The notes below the pieces were generated by a model. It saw only the letters and a list, made by a program, of their open reading frames with translations, ran no database searches and had not been told where the DNA came from. The position numbers and the translations under genes were made by a program. Shown in pieces: positions 1-7,711 of a stretch of 64,000 nucleotides of DNA. Position 1 is the first letter of the stretch, and each line of letters opens with the position of its first letter. Source of the DNA: Echinicola sp. 20G (GTDB taxonomy: Bacteria > Bacteroidota > Bacteroidia > Cytophagales > Cyclobacteriaceae); assembly GCF_015533855.1 (NCBI RefSeq), contig NZ_AP024154.1:4718501-4782500 (forward strand). The letters are read 5' to 3'.

Positions 1-865
1 CCGGTATAATGGAAAATCTTTTGAATACTTCACAACAAAAGAAGGTTTACAAGACAATCAAATTCGTTCCATCCAGGAAGATGAGGAAGGAATAATATGG
101 ATTGTAACGGCAAGAGGTGTGAATGCCTACAATGGAGATAACATGACAAGCTATTCGACCGAGTTTAATTCTCCAATATCAGATTGGAATGCTACAACTG
201 GGGACTTATGGTTCTATGCGGGCGAAGAAGACGGAATATACCGTTTTGATGGCATGAACATGAATTACCTTACTTTTCCAAAACCTAAAAACACTGACCC
301 ATATAATTCATTTGGTGTAACAGGTATATCAAAGGATAAAAATGGAGCTATTTGGATTGCGACCTATTCAGCTTTATTCAGCTACGATGATGAAATAGTG
401 GATATTTTTGAACATAAAAAATTAAACCTTGAGGATAATGAGTCATTACATGTACGCAGTATACTAGCAGATTCACAAGGTAGAATTTGGATAGGTAATA
501 ATGGGATTGGAGTAATCCTTATAAACGGAGATTCAATTACTCATTTCTCAAAAGAGCAAGGAAAACTACTTCCAATAGATGAGTTTAGATTGAACACTAA
601 TAAAAATCAAACTGCCAAAAACACGGGATTACAATCTGTTTTTGCCATTGAAGAAGATTATAAAGGAAATATTTGGTTTGGAGACAGGGATTCCGGGGCT
701 TGGAAGTATGACGGCAAAACCCTGACAAACTATCAAGTTGATATAAAATTGAAACCCCAAATGATTTGGAGTATTTACGAAGACCAAAACAAAAACTTAC
801 TTTTCGGAATGAATGATGGTGGCATTTATAAATTTAATGGAAGATTGTTTGATAAATGGTTTTGA
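1..865 (+). CDS. Two-component-regulator-type beta-propeller protein, 3' part
   Basis: The frame is open from the first bases, so the gene begins before the window; the GTG at 119 is internal. At least five blades of the Reg_prop type are visible, each with a core like GxIWIGT: IIWIVTARG, AIWIATYS, RIWIGNNG, NIWFGDRDS and a weaker last one. Such propellers form the periplasmic sensing part of hybrid histidine kinases or stand alone. This copy ends in the propeller with no membrane segment, kinase or DNA-binding domain, so it is a stand-alone sensor/binding protein or a truncated hybrid kinase. The ligand is unknown. An inverted repeat starts 18 nt after the stop. Confidence 0.8.
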   Translation, partial: RYNGKSFEYFTTKEGLQDNQIRSIQEDEEGIIWIVTARGVNAYNGDNMTSYSTEFNSPISDWNATTGDLWFYAGEEDGIYRFDGMNMNYLTFPKPKNTDPYNSFGVTGISKDKNGAIWIATYSALFSYDDEIVDIFEHKKLNLEDNESLHVRSILADSQGRIWIGNNGIGVILINGDSITHFSKEQGKLLPIDEFRLNTNKNQTAKNTGLQSVFAIEEDYKGNIWFGDRDSGAWKYDGKTLTNYQVDIKLKPQMIWSIYEDQNKNLLFGMNDGGIYKFNGRLFDKWF

Positions 866-882
866 AAAGAAATACGACCACA

Positions 883-933
883 CAATAATGTGTAAGCGAT
901 AATCGCTCGTAACTACGCTTCTACTAATCGTTG
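883..933. repeat. Imperfect inverted repeat behind the propeller gene
   Basis: The left arm CAATAATGTGTAAGCG (883-898) and the right arm CGCTTCTACTAATCGTTG (916-933) are imperfectly complementary: CAA and AAGCG pair at the ends, with unpaired bases between. The right arm runs into GTTGTATAA. There is no T-run, so it is a poor terminator. It resembles the bulged hairpins of recombination sites, but the function is inferred. Confidence 0.4.
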
Positions 934-969
934 TATAAAAATTAAATATTAATCAAAAAAGCAGAAACT

Positions 970-1074
970 ATGTTAGGAATTTGGCTCTCAAAAAAAGGGA
1001 AATTAAAAACATTGCAAACATTACTAATTGCCTCTTTATTACTAATTGGAATAGGAGTAGCTTTGCTAGTGTGA
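970..1074 (+). CDS. 34-residue single-span membrane peptide
   Basis: This ATG frame encodes 34 residues: a short basic start (MLGIWLSKKGKLKTLQ) followed by a hydrophobic run of about 17 residues (LLIASLLLIGIGVALLV), as in a single-pass inner-membrane peptide. Its TGA lies 4 nt before the ATG of the alpha/beta hydrolase at 1079, so the two are probably translated from one message. I do not recognise a family. The spacing and the strong hydrophobic segment support a real gene; the short length and weak ribosome binding site count against it. Confidence 0.45.
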   Translation: MLGIWLSKKGKLKTLQTLLIASLLLIGIGVALLV

Positions 1075-1078
1075 ACTT

Positions 1079-1816
1079 ATGAAAGTTAAAAAACGAAATA
1101 TATTTAGGCTGATTTGGTTTAGTCTGGTTGCTATATTTTTCATTTGGCAATGGACAACCTATCAATCACGAAATTTACCAGAAGATACTTTTAAAAATGA
1201 CAATAAAGTATCAGTAGAACAATCGAGTGATAAAATCACGTTTTTAGCAAACAATTCAAGAAATCAAAACGAAATTATATTCTTTCAAGGAGGTTTGACA
1301 GACCCAAAAGCGTACGCACCAATTTGCAGAGAAATTGCAAAAAATGGAATTACCTGTCACCTTATAAAAATGAATTGGAGGATGCCTCAATGGGATTATA
1401 AAAAAATTAAGACGATGTTCAACCTAAAAAATGGAAAGTATATAATTGGCGGACATTCTCAAGGAGCAAAAATGGCATCTCAATTCGTCTATGAAAATAC
1501 TGGACTAATGAAAGGACTTTTTCTACTGGGAACTTCCCATCCGAGAGATTTTGATTTATCGGACAGGAGTATTTCGACAATCAAGCTTTATGGAGAATTG
1601 GATGGATTAGCGAGTGTTTCTGAAGTAATGGAAAATAAAAATAAGCTACCGAAAAACACTGATTTAATAGAAATAAAAGGCGGAAACCATTCTCAGTTTG
1701 GATATTTGGGTAAACTATTAACGGACAATGCTTCCGAAATTGATTTGGATGAACAACAGCGATTGACATTAGATAAATTGATTGTTTTTTTTCATAAAAT
1801 AGATAATGAAAAATAA
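1079..1816 (+). CDS. Membrane-anchored alpha/beta hydrolase
   Basis: This 245-residue protein has an N-terminal signal anchor (about residues 8-24) and an alpha/beta-hydrolase domain on the outer side of the membrane. The nucleophile elbow is GGHSQG with Ser127. The acid is likely the Asp in YGELDG and the base is His204 in GGNHSQFG, so the catalytic triad is complete. The segment FFQGGLTDPKAYAP after the anchor gives the oxyanion region. It resembles the Abhydrolase_5 group (PF12695), whose substrates are mostly unknown. It follows the small membrane peptide by 4 nt and is more AT-rich than the housekeeping genes further along. Confidence 0.8.
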   Translation: MKVKKRNIFRLIWFSLVAIFFIWQWTTYQSRNLPEDTFKNDNKVSVEQSSDKITFLANNSRNQNEIIFFQGGLTDPKAYAPICREIAKNGITCHLIKMNWRMPQWDYKKIKTMFNLKNGKYIIGGHSQGAKMASQFVYENTGLMKGLFLLGTSHPRDFDLSDRSISTIKLYGELDGLASVSEVMENKNKLPKNTDLIEIKGGNHSQFGYLGKLLTDNASEIDLDEQQRLTLDKLIVFFHKIDNEK

Positions 1817-1817
1817 A

Positions 1818-1847
1818 TACATGACATAATAACTAAGCATTCATGTA
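1818..1847. repeat. Short inverted repeat directly after the hydrolase stop
   Basis: TACATGA (1818-1824) is matched by TCATGTA (1841-1847) around a 16-nt spacer, 2 nt after the stop codon. No T-run follows. It may be a weak transcript-end hairpin or the edge of an exchanged segment. Confidence 0.35.
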
Positions 1848-2306
1848 GCCGGTACGGCCACATTTCCTTAAGTGGGCAGGCTGGTGTAAAAGAGGTAATT
1901 ATGGGGAAAGCTTTTTCCCTTTTATGTTTTTGGAGATTGGATCTTAAAAAATCCGGTATATGAGCGGTGCTTTTGCCTGCTTTTGGCAGTGCTTAGTTAT
2001 TTTTTAAGCTGCTTTGCAGGTTTTGGGATTACAGAATTGTTTTTTGGTTTTTGGACATAGGTTTTCCCCTTACACCATTGGGTGTAGTAAGTATTGCTTC
2101 CTTATTATGTCCTCCCATTATTCTGGAACTTCAGGATAATTCCGAGCACATTTTAACGAACATTTGAATGATAGTTTGGCTTTTTTTCATAGATTATAAT
2201 GTTTGAAATTTATGATAAAGCTAATTTAGGAAGTCGCCATGATTGTCCGGATCTTCTTAAATCAGCTAAATTGGTTCAACATAGTCCATAAAGCAGGGCA
2301 GTGATC
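1848..2306. other. Gene-free stretch with a possible decayed minus-strand gene
   Basis: No intact gene is visible. On the minus strand, about 2120 down to 1925, a broken reading frame gives pieces such as NTYYTQWCKGKTYVQKP, KPAKQLKK and, after a stop, RSYTGFFKIQSPK. These faintly recall Bacteroidota proteins with a YYxxKGKxYVR pattern (DUF6266-like). The resemblance is weak and was not searched, so I annotate only a gene-free region. Confidence 0.3.
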
Positions 2307-2399
2307 GGTGGTACGCCAACTTCGGATTCTCGTCTCGCAGTTCCGTGCCCTTCGGGCAGGAACGCTCTCCTAAATCTGCGCCGAAAACAGGTACCAACC
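2307..2399. repeat. Long imperfect palindrome (attC-like fold) before the amidohydrolase
   Basis: About 93 nt form a nested, bulged dyad centred near 2352. From outside in, the pairs are GGTGGTAC (2307) with GTACCAACC (2391), ACTTCGG with CCGAAAA, CGCAG with CTGCG, and GTTCCGTGCCC with GGGCAGGAAC around a TTC loop, the last with one extra G. The 3' edge continues into ATTGTGTATAA, similar to the GTTGTATAA edge of the repeat at 883-933. The bulged, single-strand-foldable form resembles integron attC sites, but the canonical GTTRRRY core is not evident. Confidence 0.5.
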
Positions 2400-2451
2400 A
2401 TTGTGTATAAGTTCTCAAAAAGATTTACAAACTATAATGACGTATCGAAAG

Positions 2452-3792
2452 ATGAAATTAAAAACAATAATATCAGGATTACTTTTCCTTATAAGTACAG
2501 GATTATTTGCACAAGAAGAGCCTACAAAAATCCTCATTAACAATGTTGAGATATTTAATGGTAAAGATCAAAAAACCATAAAAGGAAATGTACTTATAGA
2601 ACACAATATCATTACAAAGATTTCCACAAATAGCATCCCCATAGACCAAAATGGTAAAGCAAAAATCATTGATGGTCAAGGAAAATTTTTAATGCCAGGC
2701 TTAATAGATGCTCATGTACATTTATTATTTGAAAGCGTCCCACAAACTCAAGCTATGTTAAGCGATTATGCCATGCTTAATTTAATGGCTGCCAAAGCAT
2801 CGGAAAAACAATTGTTACGAGGTTTTACAACTGTAAGGGATTTAGGAGGTGGCTCATTGACTTTGGCCAAAGCGATCGATATGGGACTGGTCACAGGGCC
2901 AAGAGTTTTTTCAAGTGGTGCCTTTATTTCGCAAACCGGTGGCCACGGAGATTTCGGGTTACCTATGGATGTTCCACGAAAAATTGGTGAGTTATCTTAC
3001 CCTGAAAGAAACGGTATGGTGGCCATTGCAGACGGAGCGGACAATGTATTAATGAGAACAAGAGAGCAATTACGCCAAGGAGCTACACAGATAAAACTGA
3101 TGGCAGGAGGTGGTGTATCATCAAACTATGACCCATTAGACGTAACACAGTACACAGAAGCAGAATTCAAGGCTGCCGTCTCAGCAGCCCAAAATTGGGG
3201 AACCTATGTTACTGTTCACGCCTATACTCCAAAGGCCATAAGGACGGCTATTGAAGCAGGTGTAACATGTATTGACCACGGGCAACTTGCCGATGAAGAA
3301 ACTGTAAAATTAATGGCAGAAAAAGGTATTTGGTGGAGTTTACAGCCTTTTCTCGACGACGATGATGCCATACCTTTTCCAGAAGGATCGGCCAATAGGA
3401 TAAAACAATTAGAGATGACCAATGGAACTGATAAAGCTTATAACCTAGCAAAAAAATATAATATAAAACTCGCTTGGGGGACTGACTGCCTGTTTGACGC
3501 ATCCTTAGCAGCAAAACAAGGGAAGCAATTGGCCAAAATGACTAAGTGGTTTTCTCCTTTTGAGGTTTTGAAAATGGCGACTTATGACAATGCCCAACTA
3601 CTCTATTTAAGTGGAAAAAGGAACCCGTATCAAGAAGGTAAATTGGGTGAGATATCTGAAGGGGCTTATGCTGATTTGGTTTTAGTCAATGGTAACCCAT
3701 TAAAAAACATACTATTAGTCCAAGACCCAGAAAGAAATTTTTTACTCATTATGAAAGATGGTAAAATTTATAAAAACACCTTGAATAAATAA
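2452..3792 (+). CDS. Secreted metal-dependent amidohydrolase (imidazolonepropionase/prolidase-like)
   Basis: The ATG at 2452 is chosen because it places a clear signal peptide (MKLKTIISGLLFLISTG, cleavage after FAQ) at the N-terminus; the frame is open back to a TTG at 2401. The mature part is an amidohydrolase: metal ligands His88 and His90 in DAHVHLLF, a likely bridging Lys in QIKLMAGGG, His in VTVHAYTP, His in CIDHGQL and Asp in WGTDCLF, in the order of the imidazolonepropionase-like family (PF01979). Such exported enzymes often cleave Xaa-Pro/Xaa-Arg dipeptides or cyclic amides. It stands alone between two gene-free stretches. The substrate is not predictable here. Confidence 0.85.
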   Translation: MKLKTIISGLLFLISTGLFAQEEPTKILINNVEIFNGKDQKTIKGNVLIEHNIITKISTNSIPIDQNGKAKIIDGQGKFLMPGLIDAHVHLLFESVPQTQAMLSDYAMLNLMAAKASEKQLLRGFTTVRDLGGGSLTLAKAIDMGLVTGPRVFSSGAFISQTGGHGDFGLPMDVPRKIGELSYPERNGMVAIADGADNVLMRTREQLRQGATQIKLMAGGGVSSNYDPLDVTQYTEAEFKAAVSAAQNWGTYVTVHAYTPKAIRTAIEAGVTCIDHGQLADEETVKLMAEKGIWWSLQPFLDDDDAIPFPEGSANRIKQLEMTNGTDKAYNLAKKYNIKLAWGTDCLFDASLAAKQGKQLAKMTKWFSPFEVLKMATYDNAQLLYLSGKRNPYQEGKLGEISEGAYADLVLVNGNPLKNILLVQDPERNFLLIMKDGKIYKNTLNK

Positions 3793-4622
3793 ACCTGCAT
3801 GCAAAAAACAAGTATTCGCCTGGCTGGAACTGCCAATTCTGAAAGCTCAGGTATTAGCTTAAAATTTCTAAACCACAGATGAATACAGATCAACACTGAT
3901 TTGATTCTAAGAAATATTGTGGTGAAGAGAATCCCCTACATCAACCCTGAGACTTATCTCTTTCTGAACCAGAAAAGAAAGATGGGACATTTTAAAACGG
4001 AAGTAAGCCAAATCCTCACCAAGGCAACCATTTGGATACGCTGTTGGTCTTTAAAACAATTGCGGACATAGGTGTACTTTTTAAAATTTTATAACTCCCA
4101 AAACATAAAGCAATTGAAATTATTTGAATTTCTATCATAAGCTCTTCATTACAAACAAGCTACATATTGTTTCCAATCGATATTCAAAATCTTATTTTAT
4201 TGGAAAAACACCATGATTTCTGGGAAAATAGCCAAAAGGGAACGTATATACTACTAGACCCCAAGGTATCCCCAAGACTGCTATAAGGGAACTCCCCTTT
4301 TGGAAGGGGAAAAAGTAAGGATTGGGCTTTATGAAACAGTAGCTTGCGCTATCATTTTATTTCTTGCTTGTAGGGAAATTTTGATCTACTTGCACCACGC
4401 ATGAATCCCTTTGCGCAAATTATCACTTGTTTTGCTTCGGTTAACTTTTGACGTGATCTGCTCCATCCCTGCCCCGCTGTTTCTTTTACCTTTGTAACGA
4501 TCAACTTTTTGGTCTATATTCATAATTTAATTACAATTAATAAGTATCAAACATAAACTTCCCATCTGGAGGCTATAATTATTTCAGCCATCCTTGATGG
4601 TATTAAAAAATACGAAGCCAAC
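3793..4622. other. 830-nt stretch without a confident gene
   Basis: No convincing gene on either strand. Features are a short iterated motif near 3873-3900 (ACAGATG, ACAGATC, ACTGATT at about 9-nt spacing), an interrupted frame near 3928-4070 reading RIPYINPETYLFLNQ at its start, and a small hairpin TCCCCTT-TTGG-AAGGGGA near 4289 with no T-run. A 45-residue minus-strand frame (4386-4523) is listed separately. The stretch may hold decayed genes. Confidence 0.4.
4386..4523 (-). CDS. Possible 45-residue basic protein or gene remnant
   Basis: An ATG-to-TAG frame of 45 residues starts MNIDQKVDRYKGKRNSGAG and ends KGIHAWCK. It is rich in Lys/Arg with mixed polar residues, so it reads more like protein than random frame. 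There is no strong ribosome binding site, no family I recognise and no partner gene on the same strand. It may be the N-terminal remnant of a lost gene or chance. Confidence 0.2.
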   Translation of the reverse strand: MNIDQKVDRYKGKRNSGAGMEQITSKVNRSKTSDNLRKGIHAWCK

Positions 4623-5441
4623 ATGCAAAAAGAAAACATTCATATCGTCTTTGGACAGTTAGGTAAGAGAACGTTGATGGACAGTAAAGCAATTGATCTG
4701 AGCAACAGTCAGGTAATAAGCTTAGAAGATAAACTAAACATTGGGCCAAGCTGTGATATAGATGTAAATGAAGATATTTCAAAAAGGAAAAACTGGTTTC
4801 TAAAAATTCATGGTGCCCATCCAAATTCCCTGATAGAAAATGACTTAATAAGTCTGAAGTCGATGCTTAAAAATGTAGAAAACATAAATAAAGTATTTAT
4901 TTGGACAGGCTATTATGCTTCTGAAAGGATAAGTACGGCAAGACTAATCAATCATTTATTTCCGTTCGACAAACCTATTTTAGTTGCCAATTTCAATACT
5001 CCTGTAAAGTCAATACATGGAGCAGCTATTTATCCCAAATCATTGGAAGAAACTGCATCCTTTCAGGTTAAAGAACTTTTCGAACAATTTGAGCCAATTG
5101 AAAAAGGTAACCTTAAAAATTACCTAACGATATGGGATAAAGTAAAATCAGGAAATGGAGAATTATGGATTTGTGATAATAGTGGACAGCCCAAAATGGA
5201 AAAAACGGATTATTTCGACTCTTGCTTACTATCTCATTGTAAGGAGAATTTTCAACCGGCAGCAAGAATAATTGGAGAAACGCTGGTAGATATAGATTTT
5301 GAAGTTGGAGATGACTATTTAAACTGGAGGTTAAAAAAATTGTCAATAGATGGAAAAATAGCGTCAAAAGGAAAACTGATTGACATTAGAGACTATGAGG
5401 TGAAGAAAAACACTTATGTTAATACACTAAATCCGGCCTAG
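4623..5441 (+). CDS. DUF1835 domain protein
   Basis: This 272-residue soluble protein starts with IHIVFGQ and continues with a segment around residues 95-115 (KVFIWTGYYASERISTARL) typical of DUF1835 (PF08874); the C-terminal third likely corresponds to DUF3658. The function of this family is unknown. No signal peptide or membrane segment is seen. The frame is open about 66 nt upstream of the ATG, giving a plausible protein-like stretch (IIISAILDGIKKYEA) but no ATG/GTG/TTG start in it, so that part may be a leftover of a former neighbour. An inverted repeat begins 2 nt after the stop. Confidence 0.8.
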   Translation: MQKENIHIVFGQLGKRTLMDSKAIDLSNSQVISLEDKLNIGPSCDIDVNEDISKRKNWFLKIHGAHPNSLIENDLISLKSMLKNVENINKVFIWTGYYASERISTARLINHLFPFDKPILVANFNTPVKSIHGAAIYPKSLEETASFQVKELFEQFEPIEKGNLKNYLTIWDKVKSGNGELWICDNSGQPKMEKTDYFDSCLLSHCKENFQPAARIIGETLVDIDFEVGDDYLNWRLKKLSIDGKIASKGKLIDIRDYEVKKNTYVNTLNPA

Positions 5442-5443
5442 GC

Positions 5444-5499
5444 CAATTAAGTTATGGGTAAGGAAAGTATTTTGCATAAGCCATACAACTAGGTAATTG
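5444..5499. repeat. Bulged inverted repeat directly after the DUF1835 gene
   Basis: CAATTA-AGTT-ATGG (5444-5457) pairs with CCAT-ACAACT-AGG-TAATTG (5481-5499), leaving small bulges only on the right arm. The right arm read on the minus strand contains AGTTGTATGG, similar to GTTGTATAA at the first repeat. No T-run follows. Its place right after a stop matches the repeats at 883 and 1818. Confidence 0.45.
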
Positions 5500-5693
5500 A
5501 TTTTAAACTAATAACCATTCCAAACCGCACTTATTAAATAATATCCGTTATGGTGAGTGATGTTTCGGTTTACAGCCCTTTCTCATTTTAACCATTGAAA
5601 GAAGAATGATCATAAGTGGTTTTTAAAGCCCTTGATTATTGTGGTATCTTGTTAAGATGATATTTATAATGGGCGCACCAAACTGATAACCCA

Positions 5694-6053
5694 ATGAGAT
5701 TTAATCAAGCCACAACCATTCTTCGAATTTTTGATGAGACAAAGTCCAGGGAGTTCTATATTGACTACTTGGGATTTAAGGTCGACTGGGAGCATCGTTT
5801 TGAAGAGGGTATGCCCTTATACATGCAAATATCAATAGACAATTGTGTTTTACACCTGTCTGAGCATCATGGAGACGGCACACCGGGTACTTTCATCAGG
5901 ATTGAGTGCGATGACATTAAAGGCTACCATAGGGAGTTAATGACAAAAAACTATCGGTTTTTGAATCCTGGAATCAATGAACCGCCTTGGGCAAAATATG
6001 AATTGTGTCTTTCGGACCCATTTGGAAACAGACTGATTTTCTTTGAAACATAA
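5694..6053 (+). CDS. Glyoxalase/bleomycin-resistance-like protein
   Basis: This 119-residue protein is a single VOC-fold domain of the Glyoxalase_7/bleomycin-resistance-like type. The signs are the start RFNQATTILRIFDETKSREFY, the segment LHLSEHHGDGTPG at about residues 59-71, and the C-terminal LSDPFGNRLIFFET. The SEHHGDG motif is characteristic of this subgroup, which is widespread in Bacteroidota and usually listed as glyoxalase superfamily protein. Members bind or modify small molecules or give bleomycin tolerance by sequestration, and the real ligand here is unknown. The gene stands alone with 250 nt upstream. Confidence 0.88.
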   Translation: MRFNQATTILRIFDETKSREFYIDYLGFKVDWEHRFEEGMPLYMQISIDNCVLHLSEHHGDGTPGTFIRIECDDIKGYHRELMTKNYRFLNPGINEPPWAKYELCLSDPFGNRLIFFET

Positions 6054-6171
6054 TGCAAAGGAGTCTTGCAGCATTTGTAGCTCCATAAAATCTGTGATTA
6101 AATTAAGGAGAAATATAATGATACAGCCTGACCTAAAAGCGCTTCGGTCATTTGGTAAAATGAGTTTGTAA

Positions 6172-6993
6172 ATGCTGCACAATTCCCATAACATCTCTCC
6201 TCCTTACTTTGACCGAAAACTGGGATGGATCATCTACCCAATACTCGGCATATCATTCATCTTCTTTGCCAATGACAATGATTTTAAAACATTGGTCCAA
6301 CTCCCCTCTTTCAAATGGGATGTGGTATTTTCCATCTTTGCTGCTTCCTTAATTGGGTTCTATTTGGCTTGGTTAACCCGCTATCTTGACAAAAAACATC
6401 CTTGGGAAAAAGATTTAAAAAAACGAGCTTCTTGGCAGGTGCTGTTAGGCATTCTAGCTCCCCTTTTTTTCTCTATTGGGCTTGAAGTAATTTATCTTCA
6501 GGCAATTGATATCAATATCCGCCAAAGTGGCATTCTAATTTTAGAGTTGCCCCTCTCCTTCTTGTACCTATTCATCATCAACCTCCTTTTTTATCTCAAT
6601 TATATTTCTTTTGCCTATCAAAAGAACTTGCGAAGTAAATCCACTGAAACCACATCTGTGGAAAAGGTAAAAATATTGGAAGGCGCCAAAGAAAACCTGA
6701 TTCCCGTTCATCATATTTCCTTTATCCGTAGTACAGAAAAAACACTTTGGTTACACACATTCCAGGACAAACAATTCTTTCAAAATGGCACCCTAAATGA
6801 TTGGGAAGCCAAACTCCCAAAGCAATTCTTTTACAGGTTGAACAGGCAATTCATTGTTCACCGGGATGCCATTGAAAACATTGAACCTACCGCTACTAGG
6901 CGCTTAAAGGTGGTTTTGAAAAACTTTAATGGTGAGGACATTTTTATTCCAAAAACAAAAGCTACAGCATTTAGAAACTGGTGGCAAAGCTAA
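6172..6993 (+). CDS. Membrane-bound LytTR transcriptional regulator
   Basis: This 273-residue protein has about four membrane segments in residues 18-155 (for example YPILGISFIFFA and LLGILAPLFFSIGL), then a LytTR DNA-binding domain (about residues 165-272) with FIRSTEKTLWLHTFQ, FYRLNRQFIVHRDAI and a basic C-terminal strand. It lacks a receiver domain, so the membrane part probably senses the signal itself, as in other one-component LytTR proteins. The likely targets are its own promoter and the two downstream genes (barrel protein and serine hydrolase), though about 100 nt separate them. Confidence 0.88.
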   Translation: MLHNSHNISPPYFDRKLGWIIYPILGISFIFFANDNDFKTLVQLPSFKWDVVFSIFAASLIGFYLAWLTRYLDKKHPWEKDLKKRASWQVLLGILAPLFFSIGLEVIYLQAIDINIRQSGILILELPLSFLYLFIINLLFYLNYISFAYQKNLRSKSTETTSVEKVKILEGAKENLIPVHHISFIRSTEKTLWLHTFQDKQFFQNGTLNDWEAKLPKQFFYRLNRQFIVHRDAIENIEPTATRRLKVVLKNFNGEDIFIPKTKATAFRNWWQS

Positions 6994-7093
6994 TGTCCGC
7001 TTCAGCTTTTAAAATGTCCTGTTCGGTGTATTAATACCCTACAGGCTTATTTTCCACTACTCCTGTGTGTTGTTTTGCAAAAAAAAACAAGTC

Positions 7094-7711
7094 ATGTGGA
7101 ATATTAGGCATCCTCTCATTTTTATCAAACTTCTGCTTTACGCAGGAACTAGCTTCGGGCAAAGCAAGGCCCTACCCATTAATTTATCCCTATTCAACCA
7201 AGCTACGGCTATTCCCTTCACGAGCTTTTTCACTAGCCCTGTACACCCAGGTATTCAAATAGGAACAGAATTTAATTACCACATCAAAACCGGATCAAGG
7301 CTATTTCAGACGGCCAACCTGTCCTATTTCTATCATAATTACCTTGCCCAGGGAGTAGGCCTCAACAGTGAACTGGGCTACGAATGTCGATTAAAAAATG
7401 GCTTGGCCATCACAGGCCTTTTTGGTCTGGGATATATGCACACTTTTACTACATCAGAGGAGTTTTCATTTTCGGATGGTACATACCATAAACAAAATGA
7501 TAAGGGGAATTCCAGACTTTTCCCTTCCCTTTCTTTGGACTTGGGCTATTACTTAGATCCATCACGGGATACCAGTCCTAAAATATTTGTTCGCTATCAA
7601 TCCTGGGCTGAGTTCCCCTACTCTCCGGGATTTATCCCTGTCATGACCCATATCAACTTACATCTTGGCATTAAATTCTTCCTGCATACAAACGACCACA
7701 GCCATGAATAG
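7094..7711 (+). CDS. Putative outer-membrane beta-barrel protein
   Basis: The ATG at 7094 gives a 205-residue protein with a signal peptide (MWNIRHPLIFIKLLLYAG, cleavage after SFGQ); the frame extends to a TTG at 7067. The mature part shows alternating aromatic/polar strands (FQTANLSYFYHN, GLFGLGYMHTF, LSLDLGYYLD, INLHLGIKFFLH) and ends with an aromatic strand followed by a short tail, as small outer-membrane barrels do. No named family is recognised. It overlaps the next gene by 8 nt (ATGAATAG), so the two are translationally coupled and probably work together. Confidence 0.65.
   Translation: MWNIRHPLIFIKLLLYAGTSFGQSKALPINLSLFNQATAIPFTSFFTSPVHPGIQIGTEFNYHIKTGSRLFQTANLSYFYHNYLAQGVGLNSELGYECRLKNGLAITGLFGLGYMHTFTTSEEFSFSDGTYHKQNDKGNSRLFPSLSLDLGYYLDPSRDTSPKIFVRYQSWAEFPYSPGFIPVMTHINLHLGIKFFLHTNDHSHE

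Noticed and set aside
883..2399. Canonical integron attC sites
   Set aside because: The GTTRRRY/RYYYAAC cores are not found and no integrase gene is in the window; only a looser likeness is claimed.
2301..2540. 79-residue plus-strand frame before the amidohydrolase
   Set aside because: It lies across the long palindrome and then runs out of frame over the amidohydrolase signal peptide; no family and no ribosome binding site.
4280..4310. Hairpin TCCCCTT-TTGG-AAGGGGA as a terminator
   Set aside because: No gene ends within several hundred bases upstream, and the tail is A-rich on the plus strand.
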